The position numbers and the translations under genes were made by a program. Below are positions 43,701-54,699 of a stretch of DNA of 64,000 bases, piece after piece. The stretch spans positions 54,572,373-54,636,372 of the forward strand of contig OX638369.1 of the NCBI GenBank assembly GCA_951812925.1, in the 5' to 3' direction. Each line of letters begins with the position of its first letter. Within the stretch, counting starts at the first letter, position 1. Origin of the DNA: Calliopum simillimum. Its lineage: Eukaryota; Arthropoda; Insecta; Diptera; Lauxaniidae. Under the pieces are notes generated by a model. The model was not told the origin of the DNA, ran no database searches, and worked only from the letters and a program-made list of their open reading frames with translations.

Positions 43701-46700
43701 ATACCCTACACCCAGGGTATATTCACTTTGTCCTTCCGTTTGTAACGCAGAAAAGGAGGCGTGGCAGATATAGAAAAGTATATATATTCTTGATCAGCAT
43801 CACCTCCTGAACCGGTATAGCCATGTCCGTCCGTCTGTCTGGCTGGGTGGCTGGCTGGGTACTGGCTGGCTGTGTGTTGAAATACACTTTTTGGGAAAAC
43901 TAAACAAGATAATTCAATGAAATTTGGTACACTGCCTCCATCGTCAAAGATAGCTCGGGGGATTGAAAATGAGCGAAATCGGTCAACGGACACGCCAACC
44001 GCCCATACAAAAAATATATTCAAAATGCAATTTTACGAGTATTTTTCACGACAATGCAAACAAAATACGCATAAATACTAAAAATTGTAAGCGCAAGCTC
44101 TGAAAAAAAAACTAAAAGAATTCGAACAAGAGGGCATGGCACCTCCCATATAAGCAAAAGCTTCAAAACGCTATACTGAAAGCGTTTTTTGAGATATTCA
44201 AACCAAATTCGACTCAGACACTAAGAATCATAAATGAAAGCTCTCAACAAAAATTGGGTGAAATCGGACAAGGGGGCGTGGCATCTCCTATATAAGCAAA
44301 AGCTTCAAAACGCTATACTGAAAACGTTTTTCACTCAGACACTAAAAACTATAAATCCATACTATGGACAAAAACTGGGTGAACTCGGACAAGAGAGCGT
44401 AGCGCCTCCCATATGAGTAAAATTTTAAAAGTACTGCAGTGTAGGGTATTTAATGTTTGGCCAGGCCAAATTTTACACCCTTACTAGTTTTATTGTATGG
44501 GCGGTTGGCGTGTCTGTTGACCGATTTTGCTCATTTTCAGTCCCACGGGCTAACTTTGCCGACGGAGGCAGTGTATCAAATTTCATTGATATATCTTGGT
44601 CAGTTTTCTCAGAAAATGTATTTCCACGCACACCCAGCCAGCCAGCCAGACAGACGGACATGGCTATATCGACTCAAGAGGTGACACTGATTAAGATTAT
44701 ATTTACTTTTCTATATCTGCCACGCCTCCTTCTCTGCGTTATAAACGGAAGGACAAAGTGAATATACCATTCAAAACGCTATACTGAAAGCGTTTTTGAG
44801 ATAACACTAGTTTACAGCAAAAATGTGATCTGGTTGCCACTATAAAATTCTTATGTAAAATGACTCTCTAATTCCGAAAATATTTTTTTTTTTTTTCTAC
44901 GGAGACGTTTTCGAGAAATCCCCCTTTTCCTGTTTTAAAAGGGGGGAAAAATATGATCTCATATAATCACATATATCTCGTAAACCAGTAAAGCCAGCTT
45001 AACATGTAAGACAACAAAAGAAAGGTAATAAAATTTTACATAAACGCCTCACACTTAACTTTTCGATCAGTTTTTTAGTTTCTGCGTTATTAATAAACAT
45101 TTCGAAAATTTTGATTTTTCTTTTAAAAAATCGAAAAAAAAAGTTTTTCAATTGGTATATTTTCTTGAAATAAGATTCGGTAAAAATAAAAAAACTTCAT
45201 TGTACAAAAGTCTAAAGAACCCCAGTAAAAAAAAGATACTAATTGAGAAAATCGATGGATAAATAACGGAGTTATAATCAATTAAGTGAAAATACAAAAA
45301 GTCAAATTTTACTCTATTTTTGTAATTTTCCTTTCATAAGGGTACAATTTTGAAATTTTTTTTTTCCGATTTGACCGATTCATATTTTTTTTAATTAGGT
45401 GGGCCATCATTAGTAAAAAAAAAATTTTTTTTTTTTTTTCGCTCGTGTAGTGTTGCCATATTAGAAAAAAAACAATTATTTGAGGTGCCACTTAACTTCA
45501 ACTGATCTGTGAAGAGAACGTCATATTCTACTCCTTATCTGAGGATTTTATTGAAAAGGCAAATAAATTGCCTTTTTAACATTGGGTCATTTGTTGATAT
45601 CAGGTGAAAATTAGCCAATCTATAGTAAACCAAATTTCAAATTTAAAGCAAATTTCGATGATTTTCAGAACCTTTCTTAAACGCCATTAACATTATCTTG
45701 TTCGAAAAAATAGAAAAAGTAAAGTTTTATTATTTTTTTCATTTATGTATTTTATTACAAAAATTTTGGGTTAATGCGGACCAAGATCGGATGAAAAATG
45801 ACAGCTCTATTCGAGATTTAGTGAATAAATATATGAAATTTTTGTTTGTTAATTAAATAGACAGTAATTTAGTAGGTTCACTCACTAAATCTAGAATGGA
45901 GCTGTCATTTTTCATCCGATCTTGGTCCGCATTAACTCAAAATTTTTGTAATTAAATACATAAATGACAAAAATAAAAAAACTTAACTTTTTCTATTTTT
46001 TCGAACAAGAAAATGTTAATGGCGTTTAAGAAAGATTCTGAAAATCATCGAAATTTGCTTTAAATTTGAAATTTGGTTTACTATAGATTGGCTAATTTTC
46101 ATCTGATATTTGTCTTTTCAATGAGGTTCTCAAATAAGGAGTAGAATATTACGTTTTATTTACAGATCAGTTGAAGTTAAGTGACACCTCAAATAATTGT
46201 TTTTTTTTCTAATATGGTAACACTACACGAGCGAAAAAAATAAAAATAATTTTTTTTTACTAATGATGGTCCACCTAATCAAAAAAAAAAATGAATCGGT
46301 CGAATCGGAAAAAAAAAATTCAAAATTGTACCCTTATGCAAGGAAAATTACAAAAATAGAGTAAAATTTGACTTTTGGTATCCTCACTTAATTGATTATA
46401 ACTCCGTTATTTATCCATCGATTTTCTCGATTAGTATCTTTTTTTTTTACTGGGGTTCTTTAGACTTTTGCACAATGAAGTTTTTTAATTTTTACCGAAT
46501 TCTTTTTTCAAGAAAATATCCCAATTGAAAAACTTTTTTTTCGATTTTTTAAAAGAAAAATCAAAATTTTTCGAAATGTTTATTAATAACGCAGAAACTA
46601 AAAAACTGATCGAAAAGTTTAGTGTGAGGCGTTTATGTAAAATTTTATTACCTTTCTTTTGTTGTCTTACATGTTAAGCTGGCTTTACTGGTTTACGAGA

Positions 46701-49700
46701 TATATGTGATTATATGAGATCATATTTTCCCCCCTCCCCCTTTAAAAACAGGAAAAGGGGGATTTCTCGAAAACGTCTCCGTAGAAAAAAAAAAATAAAA
46801 TTATTTTCGGAATCAGAGAGTCATTTTACATTAGAATTTGATAGTGGTACTCAGATCACAGAAAAAAATAATTAATTTGTAAACTAGTGTAATTGAACTA
46901 AATTTTACTTAGACACTTAGAACTATAAATGCAAGCTCTGAGAAAAAACTGGGTGAACTCGGACAAGAGAACGTGGCATCTCTCATATAAGCAAAAGTTT
47001 CAAAATGCTTTATTGAAAGAGTTTTTCAAGATAATCCAACTAAATTTCACTCAAATACTCTGAACTAAAACTAGACGAACTCGGACAAGAGGGCTTGGCA
47101 CCTTCCATATAAGAAAAAGCTTCCAAACGCTATACTAAGAACGTTTTTTGAGAAAATCCAACCAAATTTCACTCGGACACTAAGAACTATAAATGCAAGC
47201 TCTGAGGAAAAACTCGGACTCGGAAAAGACGGCGTGGCACTTCCCACAAAAACAAAATTTTCAAAATACTGCAGTGTAGGGTATTTAATGTTAAGCCAGG
47301 CTAAAGGTTACACTCTTACTAGTTTCTACTGAAATTTATTTTATTTGATTTTGAACGAACAGAAAACAATTACAATAACATTTGGCAGACATAGTTAAGT
47401 TGTGCGACTCAGAACATTGATACAATAGATTGGTTGTTCTTTTTTAAATTGAAATTACATTCTTTTTTCTTAAATATTATCTTTGCATTTCAAAGAATTT
47501 TTTACCGGATGTTTACCGTAAGGGATTTGAACCTGGAAATCCCAAGTGTTCTGCTATAAACACATTAACGAGTTCAGCCAAAGATATTATTATTGAGTAG
47601 CTGGCTGAAATTTATTATATCATATTTATTCCGTCATTCAGAATTGCTATATCGTGTATAGTTTTCGATATATTCTAACCTTAAAACCAAAAAAAAAAAA
47701 AAAAATTGTTTTTTGCCATTTTTTTAAGCTTTATAACTATATTACATATCGTTAATTCGTTATATTTGGTAAAGTTCTTGAAAGTCCTTATCTTTGTCTT
47801 AAAAACCTAGCTTAAATTATGTTGATATCTTTTTTTTTCAGAGATATCCTAACCTAAAAAGATAGAAAAGTGCAGAAAACTCGTTTTTGCAATATTTCGC
47901 TTTACAATATCTCTTAGAAATATGAAGATAAGTACATATTGACATATTTGAAATTTAGTTTTAAAAAAAATAAGATTAGAGCTTTCAACTACTTTACCAA
48001 ATTTAACAAATAAACGATATGTTGTATAGGTTTTGAGCTTAGAATATCTCGAATACTATACACTAGGCATGCGCTTATTTTACGATTTTCTGAGTATCGT
48101 TCATGCCGCCCCCTGAAATCCTTCTAATGGTCATAAAAACAAATACTATGAAGTTTCACGGCGATCAGATAACGAAAACCCGGCCCGCAAAAGAGGTCAA
48201 GGTCAAGTTGAGGTTTCAGGCAAAACATAATTAAAATTTTTTTTAAACTTAATTAAATTAGTCAAAGCATAACTTTATCTTATAGCAAATTGAAATACCT
48301 TTCCAATAAATACGAATTCTATGAATTTTTTTTTTATCGACATTAGCAAAATTGCCGCAAAATGCTATTCTACTACATATGGTATTTTGCGGCAATTTTG
48401 TTAATGCCGTAAAAGAAAAATTCAAAGTATTCGTATTTATTACTCGATTTTAAACAATTATAGCTTGGTGGAAAGGTATTTCAATTTGCTATAAGATAAA
48501 GTTATGCTTTGACTAATTTAATTAAGTTTAAAAAAAATTTTAATTATGTTTTGCCTGAAACCTCAACTTGACCTTGACCTCTCTTGCGGGCCGTGTTATC
48601 GTTATCCGATCGCCGTGAAACTTCATAGTATTTGTTTTTATGACCATTAGAAGGATTTCAGGGGGCGGCATGAACGGAAATCAGAAAATCGTAAAATAAG
48701 CGCATGCCTACTATACACGATAGAGCAATTCTGAGGTTGGATTCTCGTTCATCATCGCAAAAAGCACATCGAATGTGATTTTGATTTGTTTGTTGTAGTT
48801 AAAAAAATTTTTTTGTTTATATGGAGTAATGGCCCACCTAGAAAAGATTTTATCTCAATTTTTACTCGAGGTGTCACTAGGGAAATTTTTTTTCATAAAA
48901 CTGCACAAAATAATTTGATATCTCGTATTCTTTAAGGCTCCATATCTCGAAAACAAAGCGGGATATCCAAAAATTTATTGAATTTTTACGACTTGTTTTT
49001 CGTTTTATGTTAAAACATCGTTCTTGAGCCTTGATATCTCGAAAACGAAGAGAAGTATGAAAAAAAAAACTTGTATTTTACATTTTCGACTTAAATTAGG
49101 TCGTTTTATAGAAAAACCATCGTCAAATCGAGGGGCCATGGAAATCGAAGTATCCCCAGGACATCTTTTATGGAGCTACAGCGTGCTCAACGCAAACTAA
49201 AATTGTTCCCAGTGAAATTTTTTTTTAATTTTCCACACATTAGTTTAGGTAATGCACGAGTTAAAATAACTTAAGAAACAAACTGAACACATCTTACTGT
49301 CAAAAACAGCTGATTAAGTTATCAGAAGCAAAACAGCGAAAAGCAAACAAAATATTTAATCAGATTTTTAAAAAATGGCTACAATTTTGAAACAAAAAAG
49401 AGCTACTTTTCAATTGGCGCAACTATGGTCCATACGTGCTCTCTCGACAACAAAAACTTTGGGAATAAGCAGCAGCGGTGGTACCACTAGCACCGACACA
49501 CGCCAACACTACGATATCATAATAGGAGGCGGAGGATTGGTTGGAACAGCACTGGCTTGTGCACTTGCAAAGGCCCATGTATTAAAGGATAAACGAATAC
49601 TGCTGCTTGAGGGTGCACCTGCCTTCAAAGGCTTCACTGCTGGAGAGTACGGGAATCGCGTATCAGCTATTAATGATAATAGCGTTAAGCTTTTTGAACA

Positions 49701-52700
49701 AATCGGTGCCTGGAAACGTATGCAGGAGGTACGTGTTAAATCTGTCAAACAAATGCAGGTTACAGACGCCAGCAGCGATGCACAGATACAATTCCAACAT
49801 GACCATTTTGCAGCCGATGTTGCGTTTATAATTGAAAATGATTTAATGTTGGATTCATTTTACAAGGAGCTAGAGAACACAAAAGCCGCAGACGTCGAAG
49901 TGCGTAATCAATCGCGTATTAAAGCGGTAAAGTTACCGCGAGATACAGGTGCTGATCACAGTGAAGTTTGTCTGGAAAATGGTGATTTGTTGACGTGTGA
50001 GCTACTAATCGGAGCCGATGGTGCAAAATCATTGGTGCGTGAACAAATGGGTGTGGATGTGTTTTCGCTGAATTATGATCGCATGGGTGTTGTTGCTACA
50101 TTACATCTAAAAGATGCCGGTGACAATTCAGTTGCTTGGCAACGTTTTATACCAACTGGCCCAGTGGCAATGTTACCATTAAACGATACCATGAGTTCCT
50201 TGGTATGGTCAACTACTGTAGCGCATGCTAAGCAATTGGCTGCAATGCCCGAGGCAGAATTTATTAATGGTTTAAATGAGGCTTTTTGTAAAGAATTTCC
50301 TAAAAATGATGCCACAGTCAAGCTGCTAGAGGCGTTGAACTCATTTATGGGTCGGAATTCTACACAGCAAATGCGTCAGTATCCGCCTAAAGTTCACAGT
50401 ATAGTGGAGAAATCACGTGCTTGTTTTCCACTTGGATTTTTACACGCTTCATCATATGTTGCTGCCGGTGCTGCTTTGATTGGTGATGCTGCACATCGGG
50501 TACATCCACTCGCTGGCCAAGGTGTCAATTTGGGTTTCAGTGATGTACGATTTCTAGTTGATGCTCTATCGGAGGCAGCTTATGCTGGTGCAAAACTGGG
50601 CGATCAACATTATTTGGTGAAATACGAACAGAAATGTTTAGCTAACAATGTTCCAATTATGATTGGTGTACATGGCTTGCATACGCTTTATTCGACCACT
50701 TTTAGTCCGGTAGTTTTCTTGCGCAGTTTGGGATTGCAATTGACTAATAACATACCGCCGATTAAAAATATTTTTATGAAGCGCGCGATTGGTTAAATGG
50801 CACGACGGCTGAGTCAGTTTTACAGATTACAAATTTTAGTAACGCAGAAGTTTTTGTTTTTTTATATTTGAATAAGCTATCTATTTTGCAGTATGTAATG
50901 TATTATTTCTGGTTGGATTTTTTAATAAAATTATACAAATCGATAAAAAAGATATTGAGCAAGCAATTCCATCTTGTGTTGTCTGAAAAACTGAAAACAG
51001 GTAGTCATGTTTTGGTGCAGTGCATGAAGCAAATTGCCATACTTGGGGGTAATGCATTAAATTTTTAGTTCATTGAGCTTTTCACTAATATTTAATGAAT
51101 AGTTTGATAGTGGAACTTTTCCACTACCACTAAATGTAATTAGAGATAGTGAAAATTAAATTTACTATCAAAAAGTTCATTTGATGTTAATGAAAAATTT
51201 TTCACTATCAAACAATTCATTAAATGATAGTGGAAAGTTTTTCACTATCATTAAATTTAATGAAGCTTTCAATGAAACTTCTAAAGAAAATTTTCATTAA
51301 AGTTTCATTAAATTCATTGAAACAAAATTTCTCTATTAATTGACAAATCCAACGTTATTTATATAATCTGGCCTATCACTGAATCCATTCGTAGATACGA
51401 ATTTCGTGAAATCTACGAAAGTGCTATCATTGAATCCGAATTGCTACGACGTGAATTCAAAAATCGTCGATTGGGATCACTTACTCCATCCGAAACTCAA
51501 ATTTTTTTTTAATTTCCGACAAATAGATATGACTACCGAAGAAATATCATAATTTTATTAAAGAAGTACTTCAAACTCCAATAATTACGAAGTTACGTTC
51601 GAAATTTCTTGTAATCAATAATAGCATTTTCGTAGATCTCACGAAATTCGTATCTACGATGGATTCAATGATAGGCCTGAATACTTTGCAACGGTGACGG
51701 GTCCAACGTATGAAAAAAGGTATATGTTGGTACTACAAAGGCAAAAATTAGGACAAGACTCTCAGGACACAAATCTGACCAAAAAAAACAAAACAGGACC
51801 AGTTCCCAAGACTGCACTCTCGACCCACTGTGCTAAATAGGGACATTAACCTAACTTTGATGATGTGAAGATATAACAAGAAGTGAACAGATATGACAAA
51901 AGACTTATGATAGAGATGTTTCACATCATAAATACTCCAGATGCATTATCTTGTCAACTTTAATAGCGACACCGAAAATTGTGCTCAAATATATAGGGAT
52001 CCAGTTTAATTAAATTTAAGTTTAGTTTAAGTTCAATTTTTTACCTCAAATATAGTGAATCCAAGTTAGTGCAATGTTTAAATTTATGGTCTTTCTAGTG
52101 GAATATTTTCAATTTTTGGTTTTTATGTTTAAAATAAATTTGTGATTTTTGTATCTTTTTGTCGTTTTTCTGATAGTGTTTTAAAATTAATTCAATTATT
52201 TTTGCATATGTATGTTCTTTTCTAGTAATCTCCTGATGACGAAAAAGGATCCTAAAAGCCAAAATAAAGAATATTTTTTTATTGAGAAAACTTATACTTT
52301 CCTGTATGATCATCTTATAAGCCTTTCAGATTCTAATTTTTCTGAGCCCAAAGCTTAAAACAGCAAAGTTCGTAAAATATATAAAATATCTTATTTCTAA
52401 ATTGATAAAAAATATTTCAATAACTTACAAAAATTCGCATATCCTCGTTCATGATTGAAAAACTGAATATCGATAAGTTTTTGTAGAATTCTATCGCGTA
52501 CCGTTTTGTACTCATTGAAATGCACGTAACGCAGCAAGAGCTTTATGTCATCACACAATGTCGCAATGTTTACCCAAATTTCGACAGATTGCTGACGGGA
52601 GATACGTTTGATCACATCTGGATTTTGTACTTTTTCAATTAATGTAAAAACTTGTAATACATGCGAAATAATTTCTTCTTCGAAAATATGAAATCCCTTC

Positions 52701-53185
52701 GCGCCAGGTATGGTGAGAGTGAGAAAATAAGTACTGGCCACTGCTAGCGACAGGCGCGCATACTTTGAATGTGTAGCATCCAAGTTTACTAATCCTGCCA
52801 GAGCATAAATTAATGCCAAGTATGCATCACGTGGTGATACCTTTACCACTTGATCCCAACAATCGTATGTGTTATCATAACCAGTTCCTGATTCCCGAAG
52901 GCTACGTATTGTTGTGCAGAGTTCCAATAGTGTCGCGAGCAATTGTGGATCGTTAAGTGCGCGATGCACTATTGACAATGAAGTGATATCGTTGGCTCTG
53001 CTGTCGCTTTGGCCACATAGGGATGCAAGTGGCTCGTCGTCTTCGTTCCCGTCATTTTGTAATTTCTTATTCTTCTCACCATTCGATTCTGTTGCTTTTT
53101 CATAAATTTCTTCAATTTGTTCCCACAGAAAATTACGATCGTAATATTCACTTAATTTACTAAATAAATTAATTAACTCAGTCAT
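37750..53185 (-). CDS. Cap-D3: Condensin II subunit Cap-D3 (HEAT repeats)
   Basis: Non-SMC subunit of condensin II, which compacts and resolves chromosomes in the nucleus. Nine exons: 53185-52429, 43232-42946, 42877-42239, 41115-40939, 40875-40715, 40328-40187, 40121-39228, 38839-38336, 38130-37750; 3942 nt, 1313 aa, with matching phases. HEAT-type helices run throughout. Diagnostic pieces are PTALVRKQTLIMIDNIL and PMLHDGDPKNIEVAMECF (about 565-625), LYGAILQSNDRPP..VTDLC, and KNPMLFQKCLIECPFVLNEY with SPLKGESKRKCRQQLYN (about 1005-1045), the C-terminal HEAT and NCAPD3 signature. Two Lys/Arg- and acid-rich segments near the C-terminus could be nuclear signals. The ATG at 53185 is the first ATG of the frame; an upstream GTG is in frame but not a normal start. 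Intron 1 (9.2 kb) contains Coq6 antisense; the other introns carry a LINE and a hairpin. Confidence 0.9.
38164..38298. mobile_element. 135-bp hairpin MITE, copy 2, in the last Cap-D3 intron
   Basis: Same family as 21536-21662: AGGGGATTCCTGAAAACGTG to its inverse, with GCCTCGAAAACCTCGTAAAC in both arms. It lies 38 bases downstream (in transcript sense) of the exon 8 donor. Confidence 0.8.
41252..42102 (-). mobile_element. I-like LINE fragment in Cap-D3 intron 3
   Basis: 851 bp flanked by TTAACATA (41244-41251 and 42103-42110). The minus-strand frame 42076-41564 encodes RNase H (FQAEVHAIEHCL, ILSDSKAAL, WVPGHSGIEGNETADELA). A shifted frame continues to EEEETAEHILCHC and an AATTCT-type tail. 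It is the same family as LINE 1 at 30360 but better preserved, 5'-truncated, and in the sense orientation of Cap-D3. Confidence 0.82.
43394..43603. mobile_element. Small inverted-repeat element in Cap-D3 intron 1
   Basis: Ends GCAAGTTCATAAAGG and ATATGGACTTGC with internal CAAAAGCAATGTCA and TGACATTACTTTTG arms. Related in sequence to 3951-4207 and 27787-28044. Confidence 0.55.
43703..44768. repeat. Dispersed GTCCGTCTGTCTG repeat, inverted ends
   Basis: GGGTATATTCACTTTGTCC at 43718 reappears inverted (GGACAAAGTGAATATACC) at about 44751-44768. The next inner blocks (TTCCGTTTGTAACGCAG, GGCGTGGCAGATATAG, GCCATGTCCGTC, GCGAAATCGGTCAAC) are likewise mirrored. Between the arms (44110-44440) lie short direct repeats of GGCACCTCCCATATAAGC and GCTATACTGAAAGCG. 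It may be an old non-autonomous element; class unknown. Confidence 0.6.
44805..46889. mobile_element. 2.1 kb palindromic element with CACTA ends
   Basis: Starts CACTAGTTTACA and ends TGTAAACTAGTG, flanked by TAA (44802-44804 and 46890-46892). The two arms, each about 1.0 kb, are complementary almost throughout, with a short centre near 45830-45890 between copies of GGACCAAGATCGGATG and its inverse. Terminal CACTA plus a 3-bp target duplication points to the CACTA/CMC superfamily as a foldback derivative. Repeats at 44184 and 47019 retain the uninterrupted GAGATA..CCAA target. No coding capacity. It lies in Cap-D3 intron 1 and is transcribed with it. Confidence 0.8.
46893..47320. repeat. Dispersed repeat continuing after the CACTA palindrome
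   Basis: Repeated blocks (GACACTTAGAACTATAAATG, CGGACAAGAG, GCACCTTCCATATAAG, GCAGTGTAGGGTATTTAATG) continue those at 44110-44460, showing that the palindrome split this repeat. Confidence 0.6.
47515..47590 (-). repeat. tRNA-derived (SINE-like) Pol III promoter remnant
   Basis: On the minus strand TGGCTGAACTCG (A-box-like) is followed about 35 bases later by GGTTCAAATCC (B box). A GTGTT/AACAC stem occupies the anticodon-arm position. The D and T stems do not pair well, so it is not a functional tRNA. Confidence 0.3.
47639..48733. mobile_element. Older palindromic element, host of the hAT insertion
   Basis: CAGAATTGCTATATCGTG at 47639 is mirrored by CGATAGAGCAATTCTG ending at 48733. TTCGATATATTCTAA also pairs with TTAGAATATCTCGAA near 48040. 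The right arm is split by the 48064-48710 element inside its CTATACAC sequence. I see no clear flanking duplication. Confidence 0.6.
48064..48710. mobile_element. hAT-like foldback element, 647 bp
   Basis: Ends TAGGCATGCGCTTATTTTAC and its inverse GTAAAATAAGCGCATGCCTA, flanked by perfect 8-bp copies of CTATACAC (48056-48063 and 48711-48718). Arms of about 300 bp are nearly perfect inverses, meeting near 48380. The 8-bp duplication and TA-G-beginning ends fit hAT. Non-coding. Confidence 0.88.
49375..50796 (+). CDS. Coq6: Ubiquinone biosynthesis monooxygenase Coq6
   Basis: FAD-dependent mitochondrial hydroxylase acting on the C5 position of the ring during coenzyme Q synthesis, part of the COQ complex on the matrix face of the inner membrane. 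Single exon, 473 aa, about the usual length. The N-terminus (MATILKQKRATFQLAQLW) is basic and suited to mitochondrial import. Family motifs: GGGGLVG dinucleotide-binding loop (51-57), LIGADGAKSLVREQMG (about 211-226), and GDAAHRVHPLAGQGVNLGFS (370-389) for the FAD ribityl. All look intact. It lies antisense within Cap-D3 intron 1, so it needs its own promoter, in the 49.2-49.37 kb AT-rich stretch. Poly(A) signal AATAAA at 50924-50929. Confidence 0.95.
   Translation: MATILKQKRATFQLAQLWSIRALSTTKTLGISSSGGTTSTDTRQHYDIIIGGGGLVGTALACALAKAHVLKDKRILLLEGAPAFKGFTAGEYGNRVSAINDNSVKLFEQIGAWKRMQEVRVKSVKQMQVTDASSDAQIQFQHDHFAADVAFIIENDLMLDSFYKELENTKAADVEVRNQSRIKAVKLPRDTGADHSEVCLENGDLLTCELLIGADGAKSLVREQMGVDVFSLNYDRMGVVATLHLKDAGDNSVAWQRFIPTGPVAMLPLNDTMSSLVWSTTVAHAKQLAAMPEAEFINGLNEAFCKEFPKNDATVKLLEALNSFMGRNSTQQMRQYPPKVHSIVEKSRACFPLGFLHASSYVAAGAALIGDAAHRVHPLAGQGVNLGFSDVRFLVDALSEAAYAGAKLGDQHYLVKYEQKCLANNVPIMIGVHGLHTLYSTTFSPVVFLRSLGLQLTNNIPPIKNIFMKRAIG
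50924..50929 (+). promoter_or_regulatory. Poly(A) signal of Coq6
   Basis: AATAAA, 128 bases past the Coq6 stop codon on the same strand. Confidence 0.5.
51080..51330. repeat. Short inverted motifs TTTTCACTATCA / TGATAGTGGAAA
   Basis: Several copies of ACTATCAAA, TTTTCACTATCA and TTCATTAAAT in both orientations, giving local hairpins. No larger boundary is recognised. Confidence 0.4.
51368..51679. mobile_element. CAGGCCTATCA MITE, copy 1
   Basis: 312 bp with ends CTGGCCTATCACTGAATCC and TTCAATGATAGGCCTG, flanked by AAT on both sides. Inner GTAGATACGAATTTCGTGA pairs with TCACGAAATTCGTATCTAC. The second copy at 60180-60481 is highly similar. Confidence 0.8.
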
Positions 53186-53199
53186 TTTATGCTTCGAAT

Positions 53200-53205
53200 T
53201 CACAT
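53200..53205 (-). promoter_or_regulatory. Start-stop element before Cap-D3
   Basis: The sequence ATG TGA (minus strand, 53205-53200) lies 14 bases upstream of the Cap-D3 ATG. If included in the mRNA it is a one-codon uORF at which ribosomes initiate and terminate at once. Confidence 0.35.
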
Positions 53206-54553
53206 TTTAACAATATTAATAGAATTGCATTTCAGTAATTTACTAAATAAATGAATTAATAATAACAATAATTTGTTGTCGCTTGCTTTATAGTATCAGC
53301 TGTTTTTACTGCATTTCAAATTCAAATGCATTTGCACGGGTGCGTTCAGAGTAATTGTAACCATGGTAATGTCGTAACTGCAATACCTTAATTGGAGCGT
53401 CAAGCGTTGCGTTATTTAGGGTCAATTTCACAGTGTGAGCTTAAGCTTTAGCTTAGCTTAACTGTTAGTGTCGCTTAAGCGGCCCTTAAATAATTTCCAA
53501 TTTCACAGTTGACTAGCTCACTTTTGTCATTAGCAAAGACACAAACCGAAAATATAGGTAAATAAAGTTGACATGAAACAAATTTAACATTAAATGTTTT
53601 GTTTACAACTTTTAAAATTTTGCAATGAACTTCAAATTTTTGTCTATAAGATATATAAAAGCCAGGTTAAATGTTGTTTTCTTGCAATATTTTATTTTAA
53701 ACATGTCTTATTTAACATCTTAACATTGTCTTGGCATCAAGCCAAGACAATAAACGTTCCCACAAATTTTTTCAGAGCACTATTCGCCTCATTTAAAAAT
53801 CGCTCAGTCATGTATCTCCAGACGTACGAAAAACTTCTCCAGCAATCGCTTACTGATATCGGACTTTACTCAATGGTTTGAGTTTCCGATGGATTGTGTA
53901 CTCCCGCAGATTCTGCTTCTCCATCAATTAGTGAATTTCTCGCGAGCTAAATTTAGCAATTTATTGATTCTTCTTCAGGATGGTTATAATTTAATCCTAA
54001 ATGCAGATGTGGTAACTTCCTGAAGCCTCAATTCCCGGTACCATCGCAATCAAATAACCAATTTTGCAAATATGACCATTTTACGCAAAACACCGATTAC
54101 CGCCCATGACAAAGATAATATGCCGGGGAATGCGTCCGTTGTCTTTAATATTTTTCCTAAATTTGAAAATTAGTTTTTTTTTTTTTGTTAAATTTTAATT
54201 TATTTTAATTTTTTGACAATGTCAATTGTGACATAAATGCCACTTAAACCTCCCTAGCTATTTCCAGTGTCGATTGACTGGCGCTTAAGCGGTCCTTAAA
54301 TTAAAATGACTGTGAAAATGAAATTTGAAGTTAAACTACACTCAACAGATAAACTACGCTTAAGCTCATGATTCAATAACAATGGTTATGGCAAGTTGTC
54401 AAAATAAACAAAAATGGAACCCTGATCTTGCCTTGCTATCTGTCAAAAGACCAGAAAGTTTTGACGTTTTCGTAGTTTAAGAAGAAGCAGCATTTGTTAT
54501 CGCTGCAACCAGGGTAATTCAACCATGGGCAAGCGGAGGGAAGTAAAGCACCA
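53206..54553. other. Intergenic region upstream of Cap-D3
   Basis: No gene seen. CGCTTAAGCGGYCCTTAAAT occurs twice in direct order (53472 and 54292), and AATTTCACAGT near 53427 is mirrored by ACTGTGAAAAT near 54308, so an old inverted-repeat element of about 0.9 kb may span this stretch. Confidence 0.4.
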
Positions 54554-54672
54554 CTTCCCTCCGCCTGCCTAGAAATTTGACGTGCCCTTCGTGTAATATC
54601 GCACTTAGCACGAACTTACATGAATGGCCTGGCACGAAGGGTACGTCATATTTGAAGGCAAACGGAGGGAAA
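54554..54672. mobile_element. Short palindromic MITE
   Basis: TTCCCTCCGCCTGCC at the left is mirrored by GGCAAACGGAGGGAA at the right; GTGCCCTTCGTG pairs with CACGAAGGGTAC. An extra CGGAGGGAAGT at 54534 makes a second, smaller hairpin at the left end. Confidence 0.55.
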
Positions 54673-54699
54673 CGAAATGATGCAACTGCGCCACCTACA

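Noticed and set aside
47515..47590. Functional tRNA gene
   Set aside because: D and T stems do not pair and the anticodon loop has eight bases.
53203..53203. Alternative Cap-D3 start six codons upstream
   Set aside because: The codon is GTG, not ATG; 53185 is the first ATG of the frame.
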